This document shows, piece by piece, positions 8,321 to 16,680 of a DNA stretch of 64,000 nt (positions are counted from its first letter, which is position 1; the number at the start of each line of letters is the position of its first letter). Source of the stretch: Magnetovibrio sp. GTDB lineage: Bacteria; Pseudomonadota; Alphaproteobacteria; Rhodospirillales; Magnetovibrionaceae. The position numbers and the translations under genes are program-made. The stretch covers positions 1 through 64,000 of the forward strand of contig JAPHSY010000021.1 in assembly GCA_026196495.1 (NCBI GenBank). The letters are read 5' to 3'. Below the pieces are notes generated by a model. That model was given only the letters and a program-made list of their open reading frames with translations, searched no databases and was not told where the DNA came from.

Positions 8321-9952
8321 GTGAACATTTACGAAAAGAATTTGGATAAAAACGCAGCAAACTTTCAAAGCCTAAGCCCTTTGTCGTTTATCGAACGTTC
8401 AGCTAGGACTTATCCAGACAAAGAAAGCGTCGTTCACGGCAACCGCCGCTATACGTGGAAAGAAACTTTTGCACGTGCGAAGAAGCTGGCCTCGGCACTC
8501 ACCAAGCGCGGCATCCAAAAAGGCGACACCGTCGCGGTGATGCTGTCCAACACCCCGGAAATGTATGAATGCCACTTTGGTGTTCCGGTTACGGGCGCAG
8601 TTCTAAACGCACTCAACTATCGTCTGGATGCGGAAAACATCGCCTTCATTTTGAACCACGGCGAAGCCAAATTCTTGATCACCGACACCGAATTTTCCCC
8701 CATGGTCAAAGATGCCCTGGGCCAAATCGGTCGCGATGACATCACCGTTATCGACGTTGACGATGACCAAGCCGAAACGCGCGGCGACAAATTGGGTGAG
8801 AAAGATTACGAAGCCTTGTTGGAAGAAGGCGATGAAGACTTCCCGTGGGTTCTGCCCAATGATGAGTGGGACGCCATTTCACTGAACTACACATCCGGCA
8901 CCACCGGCAATCCCAAGGGCGTGGTGTATCATCACCGCGGCGCTTACCTAAACGCCATTTCCAATGTTGTTGGTTGGAACATGGGCCATCACCCACGTTA
9001 TCTTTGGACCCTGCCGATGTTTCATTGCAACGGCTGGTGCTTCCCCTGGACCTTGGCCGCCAACGCGGGTACCAGCCTGTGCTTGCGTCGTGTGAGTGCA
9101 GAAAACATCTACAAAGCCATATCAGAAGAAAAAGCCACCCACTTCTGTGGTGCCCCGATTGTGTTGAACTTTGTCATCAACGCGACAGAGGACGAAATCA
9201 AACCGTTTGACCACAAAGTCGAAGTTATGGTCGCCGCCGCACCACCGCCCGCAAGCACTTTGGAAAATATGCAAAAAGCTGGCTTCAACGTCACCCACGT
9301 ATACGGCCTGACCGAAACCTATGGCCCGGCTGTGCAGTGTGCTTGGCACCCGGAATGGGATGAGCTGTCTATTGAGCAGCAAACCTTGAAGAAAGGTCGC
9401 CAAGGTGTCCCCTATCATGTTCTTCAAGGCCTCGACATCATTGATCCGGAAACCATGGAACCCGTTCCTGCCGATGGTGAAACCATGGGTGAAACCATGT
9501 TCCAAGGCAACATCGTGATGAAGGGCTATCTGAAAAACCCAGATGCTACTGATGACGCGTTCAAGGGTGGCTGGTTCCATTCAGGCGACTTGGGCGTGAT
9601 GCAGCCGGATCTTTACATCAAACTGAAAGACCGTTCCAAAGACATCATTATTTCCGGTGGTGAAAACATTTCATCGATTGAGGTGGAAGATACCCTAAAC
9701 AAACACGATGCCGTGTTTGCTGCTGCCGTGGTCGCCAAGTCCGATGACAAATGGGGCGAAACACCATGTGCGTTCATCGAACTGAAGCCGGGAACTGAGG
9801 GCAGCGTTACAGAAGATGAAATGATCAAATTCTGCCGTGACAACTTGGCGCACTACAAGTGCCCACGCAACGTGGTATTTGCGGAACTACCCAAAACTTC
9901 TACAGGTAAGATTCAGAAGTTCAAACTGCGTGAAGTGGCGGAGGATTTGTAA
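8321..9952 (+). CDS. Medium/short-chain acyl-CoA ligase (AlkK/DmdB-like AMP-binding enzyme)
   Basis: A 543-residue AMP-dependent acyl-CoA synthetase. Motifs are NYTSGTTGNPKGVVYHHRG (P-loop), LPMFHCNGWCFPWTLAA, THVYGLTETYGPA, WFHSGDLGV and the catalytic Lys in PKTSTGKIQK. The HCNGW and HVYGLTETYGP segments place it in the AlkK/DmdB group, which includes 3-methylmercaptopropionyl-CoA ligase of marine bacteria and medium-chain ligases; the substrate is not determinable. The track begins at GTG 8216, but GTG 8321 (MNIYEKNLDKNAANF) is preceded by GGAGG and matches the usual family start. It is divergent from prpE. Confidence 0.85.
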   Translation: MNIYEKNLDKNAANFQSLSPLSFIERSARTYPDKESVVHGNRRYTWKETFARAKKLASALTKRGIQKGDTVAVMLSNTPEMYECHFGVPVTGAVLNALNYRLDAENIAFILNHGEAKFLITDTEFSPMVKDALGQIGRDDITVIDVDDDQAETRGDKLGEKDYEALLEEGDEDFPWVLPNDEWDAISLNYTSGTTGNPKGVVYHHRGAYLNAISNVVGWNMGHHPRYLWTLPMFHCNGWCFPWTLAANAGTSLCLRRVSAENIYKAISEEKATHFCGAPIVLNFVINATEDEIKPFDHKVEVMVAAAPPPASTLENMQKAGFNVTHVYGLTETYGPAVQCAWHPEWDELSIEQQTLKKGRQGVPYHVLQGLDIIDPETMEPVPADGETMGETMFQGNIVMKGYLKNPDATDDAFKGGWFHSGDLGVMQPDLYIKLKDRSKDIIISGGENISSIEVEDTLNKHDAVFAAAVVAKSDDKWGETPCAFIELKPGTEGSVTEDEMIKFCRDNLAHYKCPRNVVFAELPKTSTGKIQKFKLREVAEDL

Positions 9953-9965
9953 CTATACATGAGAG

Positions 9966-10454
9966 CTATTTCTCTTTTGTAAGTGACTTAGATTTCAAGC
10001 GATTGGCTTCAAGGATTGGCATCCCGGCTTCGGTCGGGATGTAAACTGTTTCGCGCCCTTTTCCACCAGTTTCCTGGAGCATCTCAATGTAGCGCCAACG
10101 TAAATATCCTTCCGGCCCGCCCAAACTATCGGCAATGATTTTATTTGCCTCTGCAACACCGTGAGCTCTCGCAATCTCTGCCTCAGCTTCAAATACTGCT
10201 GCTTCTTTTTTCGCTTTTGCCTCATTGATACGAATTTGACGGTTTTGTTCCGCACGCGCTAATTCTGCAGCCCCAGTCAGTCCCTGAACCCATACGTTAT
10301 AATGGGGATTGATCATTATAGCTGCCCCCATCGCACCAAGTCCGAACAATCCCGAAAAAAGCGAACCAAACGACAAACTATCGTTTTGCACAAACAGTGC
10401 AAATGCGATGTAACCAAATATCAGCATCAAAACGATTGCAAAAATAATCAACAT
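9966..10454 (-). CDS. Small membrane protein with SPFH/prohibitin-type C-terminal tail
   Basis: A 162-residue protein with two N-terminal hydrophobic helices (MLIIFAIVLMLIFGYIAFALFV and LFSGLFGLGAMGAAIMI), then a charged Ala/Glu helix (NEAKAKKEAAVFEAEAEIARAHGVAEANKIIA), then RWRYIEMLQE and VYIPTEAGMPILEA. The last part is very like the coiled-coil end of band-7/SPFH proteins, but the beta-rich SPFH core is missing, so the assignment is to the tail only. ATG 10454 is preferred over ATG 10469 because GGAGGG lies seven bases before it and overlaps the upper ATG. It converges on the ligase gene with a 13-bp gap. Confidence 0.6.
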   Translation of the reverse strand: MLIIFAIVLMLIFGYIAFALFVQNDSLSFGSLFSGLFGLGAMGAAIMINPHYNVWVQGLTGAAELARAEQNRQIRINEAKAKKEAAVFEAEAEIARAHGVAEANKIIADSLGGPEGYLRWRYIEMLQETGGKGRETVYIPTEAGMPILEANRLKSKSLTKEK

Positions 10455-10567
10455 GCTGAAGCCCTCCATAAATACGCAGATTAATCAATAAAAGTTAGAT
10501 TAGTACGGTCACACACCACTGTATACGGGCAAGAGCACCATCACCGTGCAGCACTTAATATAATCAC

Positions 10568-10597
10568 AAAAGCCCGGAGCTAAGCTCCGGGCTTTTT
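10568..10597. terminator. Terminator downstream of the zinc-ribbon gene
   Basis: A 13-bp stem AAAAGCCCGGAGC/GCTCCGGGCTTTT with loop TAA. The T run works on either strand; the nearest upstream gene is the minus-strand zinc-ribbon gene ending at 10624. Confidence 0.85.
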
Positions 10598-10623
10598 AAT
10601 TGGGGGGAGAACTTCATTTTTAA

Positions 10624-10815
10624 TTACGCTTTGCACACCATGTCTTGGCCGCAACATAACGGTGATTTGATTTTGCCGTGACCATTGGGGCATTCGGACA
10701 CTTGAACTTCGGAACCATCATCCAGTTCCAGTGATCCATTTTCCAAAGGCGCATCACACTTACCGCATGTGGCATTGACGGACATACCGCAGACTTCACA
10801 TTCGTAGGTGGCCAT
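10624..10815 (-). CDS. Small zinc-ribbon protein
   Basis: About 63 residues with four CxxC-like pairs: YECEVCGMSVNATCGKC, SECPNGHGK and PLCCGQDMVC. It probably binds zinc as a rubredoxin- or ribbon-like fold; the role is unknown. Similar short proteins with MATYECEVCGMSVNA starts are conserved in alphaproteobacteria (recalled, not searched). Three ATG codons in a row follow AAGGA; the third (MATYECEV) has the best spacing, although the track uses a start eight codons further upstream. Confidence 0.7.
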   Translation of the reverse strand: MATYECEVCGMSVNATCGKCDAPLENGSLELDDGSEVQVSECPNGHGKIKSPLCCGQDMVCKA

Positions 10816-10882
10816 CATCATTTCCTTTTTCAAAGTCATGAACTCATGATTTTCATATAAGGACCGTGGTGACAGTTACGAC

Positions 10883-10919
10883 AAAAAAATCGGCCTTTCC
10901 TAAGATGGAAAGGCCGATT
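10883..10919 (-). terminator. Terminator of the minus-strand ydcH-like gene
   Basis: On the minus strand a perfect 13-bp stem AATCGGCCTTTCC/GGAAAGGCCGATT with a 6-base loop is followed by seven T. Confidence 0.9.
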
Positions 10920-10956
10920 GTTGTTTTGGACCTCACGGCCTGATCATTGAACCTCG

Positions 10957-11124
10957 TCAATGATGGGCGAGGTCTTCCAATTCATCTTTTATTCGTAGCT
11001 TTTCTTTCTTGAGGGTATGGATCTCAACTTCGTCTTTAAACGGTTTGGCATTTTGAGCTTCAATGGCCTTTTCCAGCTCATGGTGGCGGTTTTTGAGCGA
11101 ATCGATCCGGTTCTCAAGCGACAT
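10957..11124 (-). CDS. YdcH/DUF465 family protein, copy A
   Basis: A 55-residue protein of the YdcH/DUF465 family: MSLENRIDSLKNRHHELEKAIEAQN, then the signature EIHTLKKEKLRIKDELEDL. It should form a short antiparallel helical hairpin; the function is unknown. ATG 11124 has GGGAG upstream and is chosen over the track start at 11139. It is divergent from a second family member at 11315, with a shared 190-bp intergenic region carrying an inverted repeat. Confidence 0.85.
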   Translation of the reverse strand: MSLENRIDSLKNRHHELEKAIEAQNAKPFKDEVEIHTLKKEKLRIKDELEDLAHH

Positions 11125-11227
11125 GGTAATTTCTCCCACTGTTAAGTGTCCCTACGAGCAAGAATCTTACACTTTTATGAAACTGAATGAAAGTCACCTT
11201 TGATCATTAAGTGATTACAGGGGCTTG

Positions 11228-11256
11228 TCAGAATGGTCATATTTACTCCATTCTGA
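11228..11256. promoter_or_regulatory. Inverted repeat between the two divergent YdcH genes
   Basis: TCAGAATGG and CCATTCTGA are perfect 9-bp arms separated by 11 bp, centred in the intergenic region between the two paralogues and about 60 bp from the plus-strand start. Confidence 0.45.
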
Positions 11257-11314
11257 GAGCTGTGATTTAGAGCAGAATCTGTGTTAAAGTTGCCTGAATC
11301 GAGACGGAATATTC

Positions 11315-11518
11315 ATGAACGACATCCTTGACGACCTACCCGTACGCCTTGAAGAACTAAAATCCGAACATCGTGATTTGGATGATATAATTTTGCGCAT
11401 TTCTGAAGACCCGGCACCGGATTTGTTGCAGCTTCAGCGTCTCAAAAAACGTAAGTTGATGATTAAAGATCAGATTGCAAAGCTGGAAAGTGGTTCCATT
11501 CCCGACATCATTGCCTAA
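11315..11518 (+). CDS. YdcH/DUF465 family protein, copy B
   Basis: A 67-residue paralogue of the gene at 10957, with the same core (LQRLKKRKLMIKDQIAKLES) but an acidic N-terminus (MNDILDDLPVRLEELKSEHRDLDD) and a different tail. The two share the helical-hairpin layout but have diverged strongly. The stop is 29 bp before the next gene, so it may be co-transcribed with the isomerase. Function unknown. Confidence 0.8.
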   Translation: MNDILDDLPVRLEELKSEHRDLDDIILRISEDPAPDLLQLQRLKKRKLMIKDQIAKLESGSIPDIIA

Positions 11519-11547
11519 ATACTAATAAGGCAAACTGGGAGGCATAC

Positions 11548-12150
11548 ATGACTGGCCCAAAAATTGATTACTATTTTTCCATTCTTTCACCATGGACCTA
11601 CATTGGCGATACACGGTTTCAAGACATTGCAAAACGCACAGGCGCAGCCGTCACCTACCACCCTTTAAGTTCCCCAGACCTGTTCCCGGCAACGGGCGGA
11701 CAGCTCTTGAAAGATCGCGCTCAACACCGCAAAGATTACCGCATGGCGGAATTGCAACGTTGGAAAGATCATTTGGGTATTCCACTCAATCTCAACCCAG
11801 CACACTTTCCAGTGCCTGAACCACCCGCATCTAAACTTATTCTTGCCGTTCAAGAAGATGGCAACGATGCTGGGCCGTTGCTCAGCGCTATTCTTAAGGC
11901 CGTATGGGTTGATGAAAAAAATGCATCTGATCCTGACATCTTGATTGCCTTGGCAAACGATTGCGGACTGGATGGTAATGCCATGATGACTGCATCTGGT
12001 GACGCTAGCTTCGACCAAGCTTTTTCCAGCTGTACCCAAAACGCCATTGCCGCCGGCGTGTTTGGCTATCCGTCATATATCTTCAACTCAGAACTGTTCT
12101 GGGGTCAAGATCGACTGGATTTCTTGGAACGTGCACTAGGACTGAGTTAG
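11548..12150 (+). CDS. DsbA-family oxidoreductase, 2-hydroxychromene-2-carboxylate isomerase-like
   Basis: A 200-residue protein of the DsbA-like/HCCA isomerase (GST kappa) family. The start IDYYFSILSPWTYIG has the family SPW(T/S)Y motif with Ser in place of the DsbA CxxC, and the end GVFGYPSYIFNSELFWGQDRLDFLERAL has the conserved G(V/T)FGxP and FWGQDRL. HCCA isomerases use glutathione in aromatic degradation, but many members are uncharacterised and no aromatic-degradation genes are present here, so only the fold is secure. GGGAGG precedes the ATG. Confidence 0.8.
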   Translation: MTGPKIDYYFSILSPWTYIGDTRFQDIAKRTGAAVTYHPLSSPDLFPATGGQLLKDRAQHRKDYRMAELQRWKDHLGIPLNLNPAHFPVPEPPASKLILAVQEDGNDAGPLLSAILKAVWVDEKNASDPDILIALANDCGLDGNAMMTASGDASFDQAFSSCTQNAIAAGVFGYPSYIFNSELFWGQDRLDFLERALGLS

Positions 12151-12173
12151 GCAGAATTATCAGTAAACTAAGC

Positions 12174-12962
12174 TCAAGAGCGGGCCTGAAGGTTGTCTTT
12201 GGCCCGTTGAATGGCTTGGTCGGCACTGTCTCCTTTTGTGATCTGTGTATCGCCAAAGCGGGCCTGAATTTCAAGGTTTTGACCTTGCCAGGAAAAGGTC
12301 CGCCCACTCATGATCGCGCTGAGACGTGCAACTTTGTTTTCAGCCGCTTCCAATGTGTCACCAGGCAAGATCACACCAAAGTCAAAATTTTCCAAACTTC
12401 CCAAGACATCACCAGCCTCTGCCCCTTCACGTAGAGCATCAGAGGCTTGGATCATCAAACTTTCGACCGCTCCATGACCGTAAGCGGCACGAATGTCCGC
12501 AGCATTGGAAATCTGGATGTACAAAAAAGCAAACGGGACGTTTTCTTCATCAACACGGCGCACAGCCAAACCCATCCGTGCCATGAAAGCACGTCTGCGC
12601 ATAACATGAAGCAAGCGATCCTTTTCAGCTTGTTCTTCCAAGTAGGCTTCGTGATTTTTCGCGCGCAAAAGCTCATTCCTTAACGTGTTGATTTCATCTA
12701 ACAACATCTGAATAGCCGAGCGCACATTTTCAGTCATTTCTTCTTTGGGTATACCTAAGATGCTGACATCGTCATCAATTTGTCCATGACCAAGTCCACC
12801 ATCTGAAGCACTGCCATCACTTCCATAACCGCCTTGTCCACCATGCTTTTGTTTTCGTTCGCGCTTGGCGGCTTGGAGCATACGGTCCTCTTCGGTCAAA
12901 CGGTTCCGACCGGGTCGCACGGATACTATAGGGGCAGATGGGCCTACATTTTCGTCGGCCAT
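12174..12962 (-). CDS. Degenerate GGDEF-domain protein
   Basis: A 262-residue soluble protein. Residues 1-70 are polar and Gly-rich; about 75-120 form a helical coiled coil (QMLLDEINTLRNELLRAKNHEAYLEEQAEKDRLLHVMRRRAF); the rest follows the GGDEF fold (FAFLYIQISNAADIRAAYGHGAVESLMIQASDALRE). The catalytic GG(D/E)EF is replaced by LENFDF and the metal-binding Asp of strand 1 by an Ile/Ser region, so diguanylate cyclase activity is unlikely; c-di-GMP sensing or a protein-interaction role is more plausible. It is divergent from purEK. Confidence 0.75.
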   Translation of the reverse strand: MADENVGPSAPIVSVRPGRNRLTEEDRMLQAAKRERKQKHGGQGGYGSDGSASDGGLGHGQIDDDVSILGIPKEEMTENVRSAIQMLLDEINTLRNELLRAKNHEAYLEEQAEKDRLLHVMRRRAFMARMGLAVRRVDEENVPFAFLYIQISNAADIRAAYGHGAVESLMIQASDALREGAEAGDVLGSLENFDFGVILPGDTLEAAENKVARLSAIMSGRTFSWQGQNLEIQARFGDTQITKGDSADQAIQRAKDNLQARS

Positions 12963-13106
12963 AAAGGCATCTCCTGATCGTCACACGACAAGCCAATACA
13001 CATATATACAGCCAAATTATTGACCTTTAACTTAACACGAATCACAAAAGCAGTGGTAATCCAACCCACATATTCAACCCATAAATATGCAAATTTGCTT
13101 AAGGGC

Positions 13107-13134
13107 TTGCCTGAAAGGGGCTAATCCCTATAAT
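13107..13134 (+). promoter_or_regulatory. Sigma-70 type promoter of purEK
   Basis: TTGCCT (-35) and a perfect TATAAT (-10) are separated by 16 bp, giving a leader of about 40 bases. GGGGATTCCTCCCC, a small hairpin, lies in the leader before the AAGGAG ribosome binding site. Confidence 0.7.
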
Positions 13135-13181
13135 TGCCCGCTTTCTCAATGGGGATTCCTCCCCGCTGAAGGAGCCAGAAT

Positions 13182-13676
13182 ATGACTTCCACCGCACCTG
13201 TTGTGGGTATCATCATGGGCAGCCAGTCCGACTGGGAAACCATGAAAAATGCAGCCGAAACCTTGGAAAAGCTGGGTGTAGCGTATGAGACCAAGATCGT
13301 CTCCGCCCACCGCACACCGGACCGACTGTATGACTACGCCAAATCCGCCAAGGATCGCGGCCTCAAAGTCATCATTGCGGGTGCAGGAGGTGCCGCCCAT
13401 CTGCCCGGCATGGCTGCCGCCATGACCCCAGTACCGGTGTTGGGTGTTCCGGTGGAAAGCAAATCCTTAAAAGGCATGGATTCCTTGTTGTCCATCGTAC
13501 AGATGCCCGGTGGTGTACCTGTTGGCACCTTGGCGATTGGAAAACCCGGCGCCATCAACGCAGGCTTGTTTGCCGGATCTATTGTTGCATTGGAAGACAA
13601 AGCCGTCGCAACCAAGCTTGATGAATGGCGTACGGCCCAAACCGCAGCCGTTGCTGAAGAACCCGTCGATCAGTAA
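13182..13676 (+). CDS. purE: N5-carboxyaminoimidazole ribonucleotide mutase
   Basis: Class I PurE converts N5-CAIR to CAIR in purine synthesis. The 164-residue protein shows [29 protein letters not shown] with the catalytic His, [27 protein letters not shown] and [19 protein letters not shown]. The length is normal with a short acidic tail. AAGGAG precedes the ATG. purK follows after 11 bp, and the PurE-PurK pair gives the bacterial N5-CAIR route. Confidence 0.96.
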   Translation: MTSTAPVVGIIMGSQSDWETMKNAAETLEKLGVAYETKIVSAHRTPDRLYDYAKSAKDRGLKVIIAGAGGAAHLPGMAAAMTPVPVLGVPVESKSLKGMDSLLSIVQMPGGVPVGTLAIGKPGAINAGLFAGSIVALEDKAVATKLDEWRTAQTAAVAEEPVDQ

Positions 13677-13687
13677 AGGCCTGAAAC

Positions 13688-14788
13688 GTGAGCGATACTC
13701 TCAAAGCCATCCCCCCTGGATCCACCATTGGCATTATCGGTGGCGGACAACTGGGCCGCATGACCGCCGTTGCGGCATCACAGTTGGGCTATCGCGTTCA
13801 CGTTTTCACACCAGAACATGACAGTCCCACCGAACACGTAGCCGATGCGGCAACCATCGCCGCCTATGACGATCAAGACGCCATTGAAGCCTTCGGACAA
13901 ACCGTTGACGTGGTCACGTTTGAATTTGAAAATGTTCCTGCTGAAACCGTACGCCACTTAGAAGCGATTGTTCCGGTTCGCCCCAGCTGGGAATGCTTGG
14001 CCGTGGCCCAAGATCGCATTGCCGAAAAAACATTTTGCAACGAACTGGGCATTGAAACGGCACCTTGGAAGTCTGTTGAGAGCGCTGAAGAACTGGCCAT
14101 CGCAATCGAAGAGATCGGGGCGCCAGCCATCCTAAAAACCACACGTTTGGGATACGATGGCAAAGGCCAAGTTCGCATCAAACCCAATACCGATCCAGCC
14201 CAAGCTTGGAAAGATTTGAACGGCGGGCCGGCAATCTTGGAAGGCTTTGTCGATTTTGAACTGGAAGTTTCGGTCATCACAGCACGCAATGCACAAGGAC
14301 AGATGAAATCATTTGATGTGGTGGAAAACCGTCACAAAGACGGCATCTTGGATGTCACCATCGCACCTGCTGATATTTCTGGAACGCTCGCCATGAAGGC
14401 CTGCACCATTGGTCGTCAAATGATTGAAAAACTGGATTTGGTGGGGTTGTTGGCGGTGGAAATGTTCATCACCAAAGATGGTCATGTGCTGGTCAACGAA
14501 ATGGCTCCGCGCCCGCATAATTCTGGTCACTGGACCCAAGATGGCTGTACCACCAGCCAGTTTGAACAGTTTGTTCGTGCCGTCACCAACTTACCATTGG
14601 GCAGTACAGTACGTCACTCTGACACTGTCATGATAAACCTGTTGGGTGAAGACGCACTGAAATGGGAAGAGCATCTGTCAGTTCCAGAAAACAAATTGCA
14701 CCTGTATGGCAAAGCGGAGGCTAAGCCAGGTCGCAAGATGGGGCACATTAACCACCTTTATCCCAAAGGCTCCCAGCCTAAAGGCTAG
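13688..14788 (+). CDS. purK: N5-carboxyaminoimidazole ribonucleotide synthase
   Basis: A 366-residue ATP-grasp enzyme that carboxylates AIR with ATP and bicarbonate to N5-CAIR, the substrate of PurE. Motifs: GIIGGGQLGRMTAVAASQLGYRVHVF at the N-terminus, KTTRLGYDGKGQ in the ATP-grasp domain and VNEMAPRPHNSGHWTQDGC near the end. The start is GTG. The stop codon shares four bases (CTAG) with the stop of the convergent EamA gene. Confidence 0.95.
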   Translation: MSDTLKAIPPGSTIGIIGGGQLGRMTAVAASQLGYRVHVFTPEHDSPTEHVADAATIAAYDDQDAIEAFGQTVDVVTFEFENVPAETVRHLEAIVPVRPSWECLAVAQDRIAEKTFCNELGIETAPWKSVESAEELAIAIEEIGAPAILKTTRLGYDGKGQVRIKPNTDPAQAWKDLNGGPAILEGFVDFELEVSVITARNAQGQMKSFDVVENRHKDGILDVTIAPADISGTLAMKACTIGRQMIEKLDLVGLLAVEMFITKDGHVLVNEMAPRPHNSGHWTQDGCTTSQFEQFVRAVTNLPLGSTVRHSDTVMINLLGEDALKWEEHLSVPENKLHLYGKAEAKPGRKMGHINHLYPKGSQPKG

Positions 14789-15702
14789 GCCTTCACCAAC
14801 ACCTTGGATACTTCCAGCTTGGAGTGGCGTGTATGCGTCGCCAACCAAATACCTACGGCTATGGGCACAATGCCGATGAAGTCACCCAGCACAGTTTGTT
14901 CATCCAAAATCAACCAGCCAAACATCAAACCGAACGGTGGCATCAAGAAATGCAGTGCGCTGGCATCTGAAGCACTGCCATGGCTGAGCAGATAAAACCA
15001 CAACCCAACCCCACCAATACTAACGCCAATAACGATGTAAGCCATAATCCCCACAAAGTGCCAACCCAAGACAACGTCAGCGAAGCTTTCGTTGAACAGC
15101 CCGAAAGCGAACAGCAATACCCCTGCACTGACAAACTGCATGCCAACATTGACAGGCAAAGCAACATCCATCTTCCATTTCTTAAACAGCACCGCACCTA
15201 ACACCACCGAAGCCAAAGCAAAAATCATCAAGATAATCCCACCAATGTCTTCCCCACTGATGGCGATGCGGCTGTTGAGAACGATCACCACGCCAACAAT
15301 CCCAAGGGCAAGACCAAGGCCCCGACGAACAGTCATCTGCTCACCTAATATTGGTACAGCCAAAAGCGCTACAAAGATGGGGTTCATGGAAATAATTACA
15401 GCAGCCAAACCGGATGATACCTCACCCATTGCAATCCAGGCCAAGCCTTGAAAGCCTGCTTGGTTGAGCACCCCCAAAATAGCCAGCTTAGCCCAATCAC
15501 CGAGGCTCTGTGGCCACCTTCCGCCAATGAACAGATAAGCACTAAACAAGATCAAACCGGCGAGGGAAAAACGCAGCCCCAAAAACAACAACGGCGGGGC
15601 AACTTCCATCGCTACTTTTGCCGCGACGAAAGAAGAGCTCCACATCAAAACGAATACCATCACAGTGGCAAAATAAATCGGTTTGTTGTCACGAATCGGC
15701 AT
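14785..15702 (-). CDS. EamA/DMT family transporter
   Basis: A 305-residue inner-membrane protein with ten predicted helices in two EamA repeats (FATVMVFVLMWSSSFVAAKVAMEVAPPLLFLGLRF; second repeat GIILMIFALASVVLGAVLFKKW). It is a drug/metabolite exporter with no identifiable substrate. The track starts at 15735, but ATG 15702 (MPIRDNKPIYF) has AGGAG eight bases upstream. It is divergent from a LysR regulator across a short intergenic region with a perfect palindrome, so it is probably that regulator's target. Confidence 0.85.
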   Translation of the reverse strand: MPIRDNKPIYFATVMVFVLMWSSSFVAAKVAMEVAPPLLFLGLRFSLAGLILFSAYLFIGGRWPQSLGDWAKLAILGVLNQAGFQGLAWIAMGEVSSGLAAVIISMNPIFVALLAVPILGEQMTVRRGLGLALGIVGVVIVLNSRIAISGEDIGGIILMIFALASVVLGAVLFKKWKMDVALPVNVGMQFVSAGVLLFAFGLFNESFADVVLGWHFVGIMAYIVIGVSIGGVGLWFYLLSHGSASDASALHFLMPPFGLMFGWLILDEQTVLGDFIGIVPIAVGIWLATHTRHSKLEVSKVLVKA

Positions 15703-15752
15703 GGGGAGGCTCCTATTCAAAGTTGATAAAAGCACAGTAACGCGACACCTTT

Positions 15753-15771
15753 ACATTTAATAATTAAATGT
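15753..15771. promoter_or_regulatory. Perfect 19-bp palindrome, likely LysR operator
   Basis: ACATTTAATAATTAAATGT is a perfect 9-1-9 inverted repeat containing the T-N11-A pattern of LysR-type sites. It lies between the divergent EamA and LysR genes, 37 bp before the lysR start and 51 bp before the eamA start. Confidence 0.65.
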
Positions 15772-15807
15772 TACGATTATTTATATTCATTTTTTGGATG
15801 TTTTGAT

Positions 15808-16680
15808 ATGAACCTCGAATTGTTGAAATCTTTCGTTGCTGTGGCCGAAACAGGTGGGATTTCCAAAGCAGAAGACCGGATTCATCGCACCCAATCCACC
15901 ATCAGCCAACAAATTGCTCGGCTGGAAAGCGATCTGAGTACAGCCCTATTTGATCGGTCTAAACGGACTGTACAGCTCACCGAACGGGGGCGTCAGTATC
16001 TGGATTATGCCCGGCGCATTCTCGACTTAGATCAGGAATCTCGCGCACTCATCACCGATCAAGACCGCTTTCGTATCATTAATATTGGTCTGTCTGATAA
16101 CAATTCACAAAAAGACTGGTGGAGCTGCTTACGTGGTTTTGCAACCCAACACAAAGACATACGCGCCACCATTAAAACCGACATAAGCAACCAACTACTA
16201 TCACAGGTTCAAGAAGGCCATTTAGATTTAACACTTAGCAACGAACTCAACGAACCAAATGGCGTCCCTGACTATCACCCTGTTCAATTAAAATGGATTG
16301 CCGCAAAAGATTTCGATGTATCGGCGATGCGGCCTTTGCCCCTAATTCTTTACCGTCCAGGCTGCTCCTTTAGGACCCGTGCCATCACAGCACTGGAAAG
16401 CGCTGGAATACCTTGGCGCATCGCATTTGAAACAACTGATTGGCGCTCTATCCGCAAGGCCACTGAAGAAGGCTTTGGCGTTACGCTCTTGGACAGTTTA
16501 GATGGCATGACAGATGTGTGTGAACTTCCCCCAGGAAGCAATTTACCAGAAGTCGACCTGATATATCTAACATTGCGTTTACGGCCTGGGAGCCACAACG
16601 ACCCTGTTCTGCAAGATTTAGCAAAACACTTTCGTAGTATAATTAAGCCGCAAAAAAATCAGATAAACATACAAATGTAG
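15808..16680 (+). CDS. LysR family transcriptional regulator
   Basis: A 290-residue LysR-type regulator. The N-terminal winged HTH is clear (LELLKSFVAVAETGGISKAEDRIHRTQSTISQQIARLESDLSTALFDRSKRTVQLTERG), followed by a linker helix and a periplasmic-binding-like effector domain (IINIGLSDNNSQKDW onwards). The C-terminal domain is somewhat short. It is divergent from the EamA transporter gene and most likely controls it and itself through the intervening palindrome. The effector is unknown. Confidence 0.88.
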   Translation: MNLELLKSFVAVAETGGISKAEDRIHRTQSTISQQIARLESDLSTALFDRSKRTVQLTERGRQYLDYARRILDLDQESRALITDQDRFRIINIGLSDNNSQKDWWSCLRGFATQHKDIRATIKTDISNQLLSQVQEGHLDLTLSNELNEPNGVPDYHPVQLKWIAAKDFDVSAMRPLPLILYRPGCSFRTRAITALESAGIPWRIAFETTDWRSIRKATEEGFGVTLLDSLDGMTDVCELPPGSNLPEVDLIYLTLRLRPGSHNDPVLQDLAKHFRSIIKPQKNQINIQM

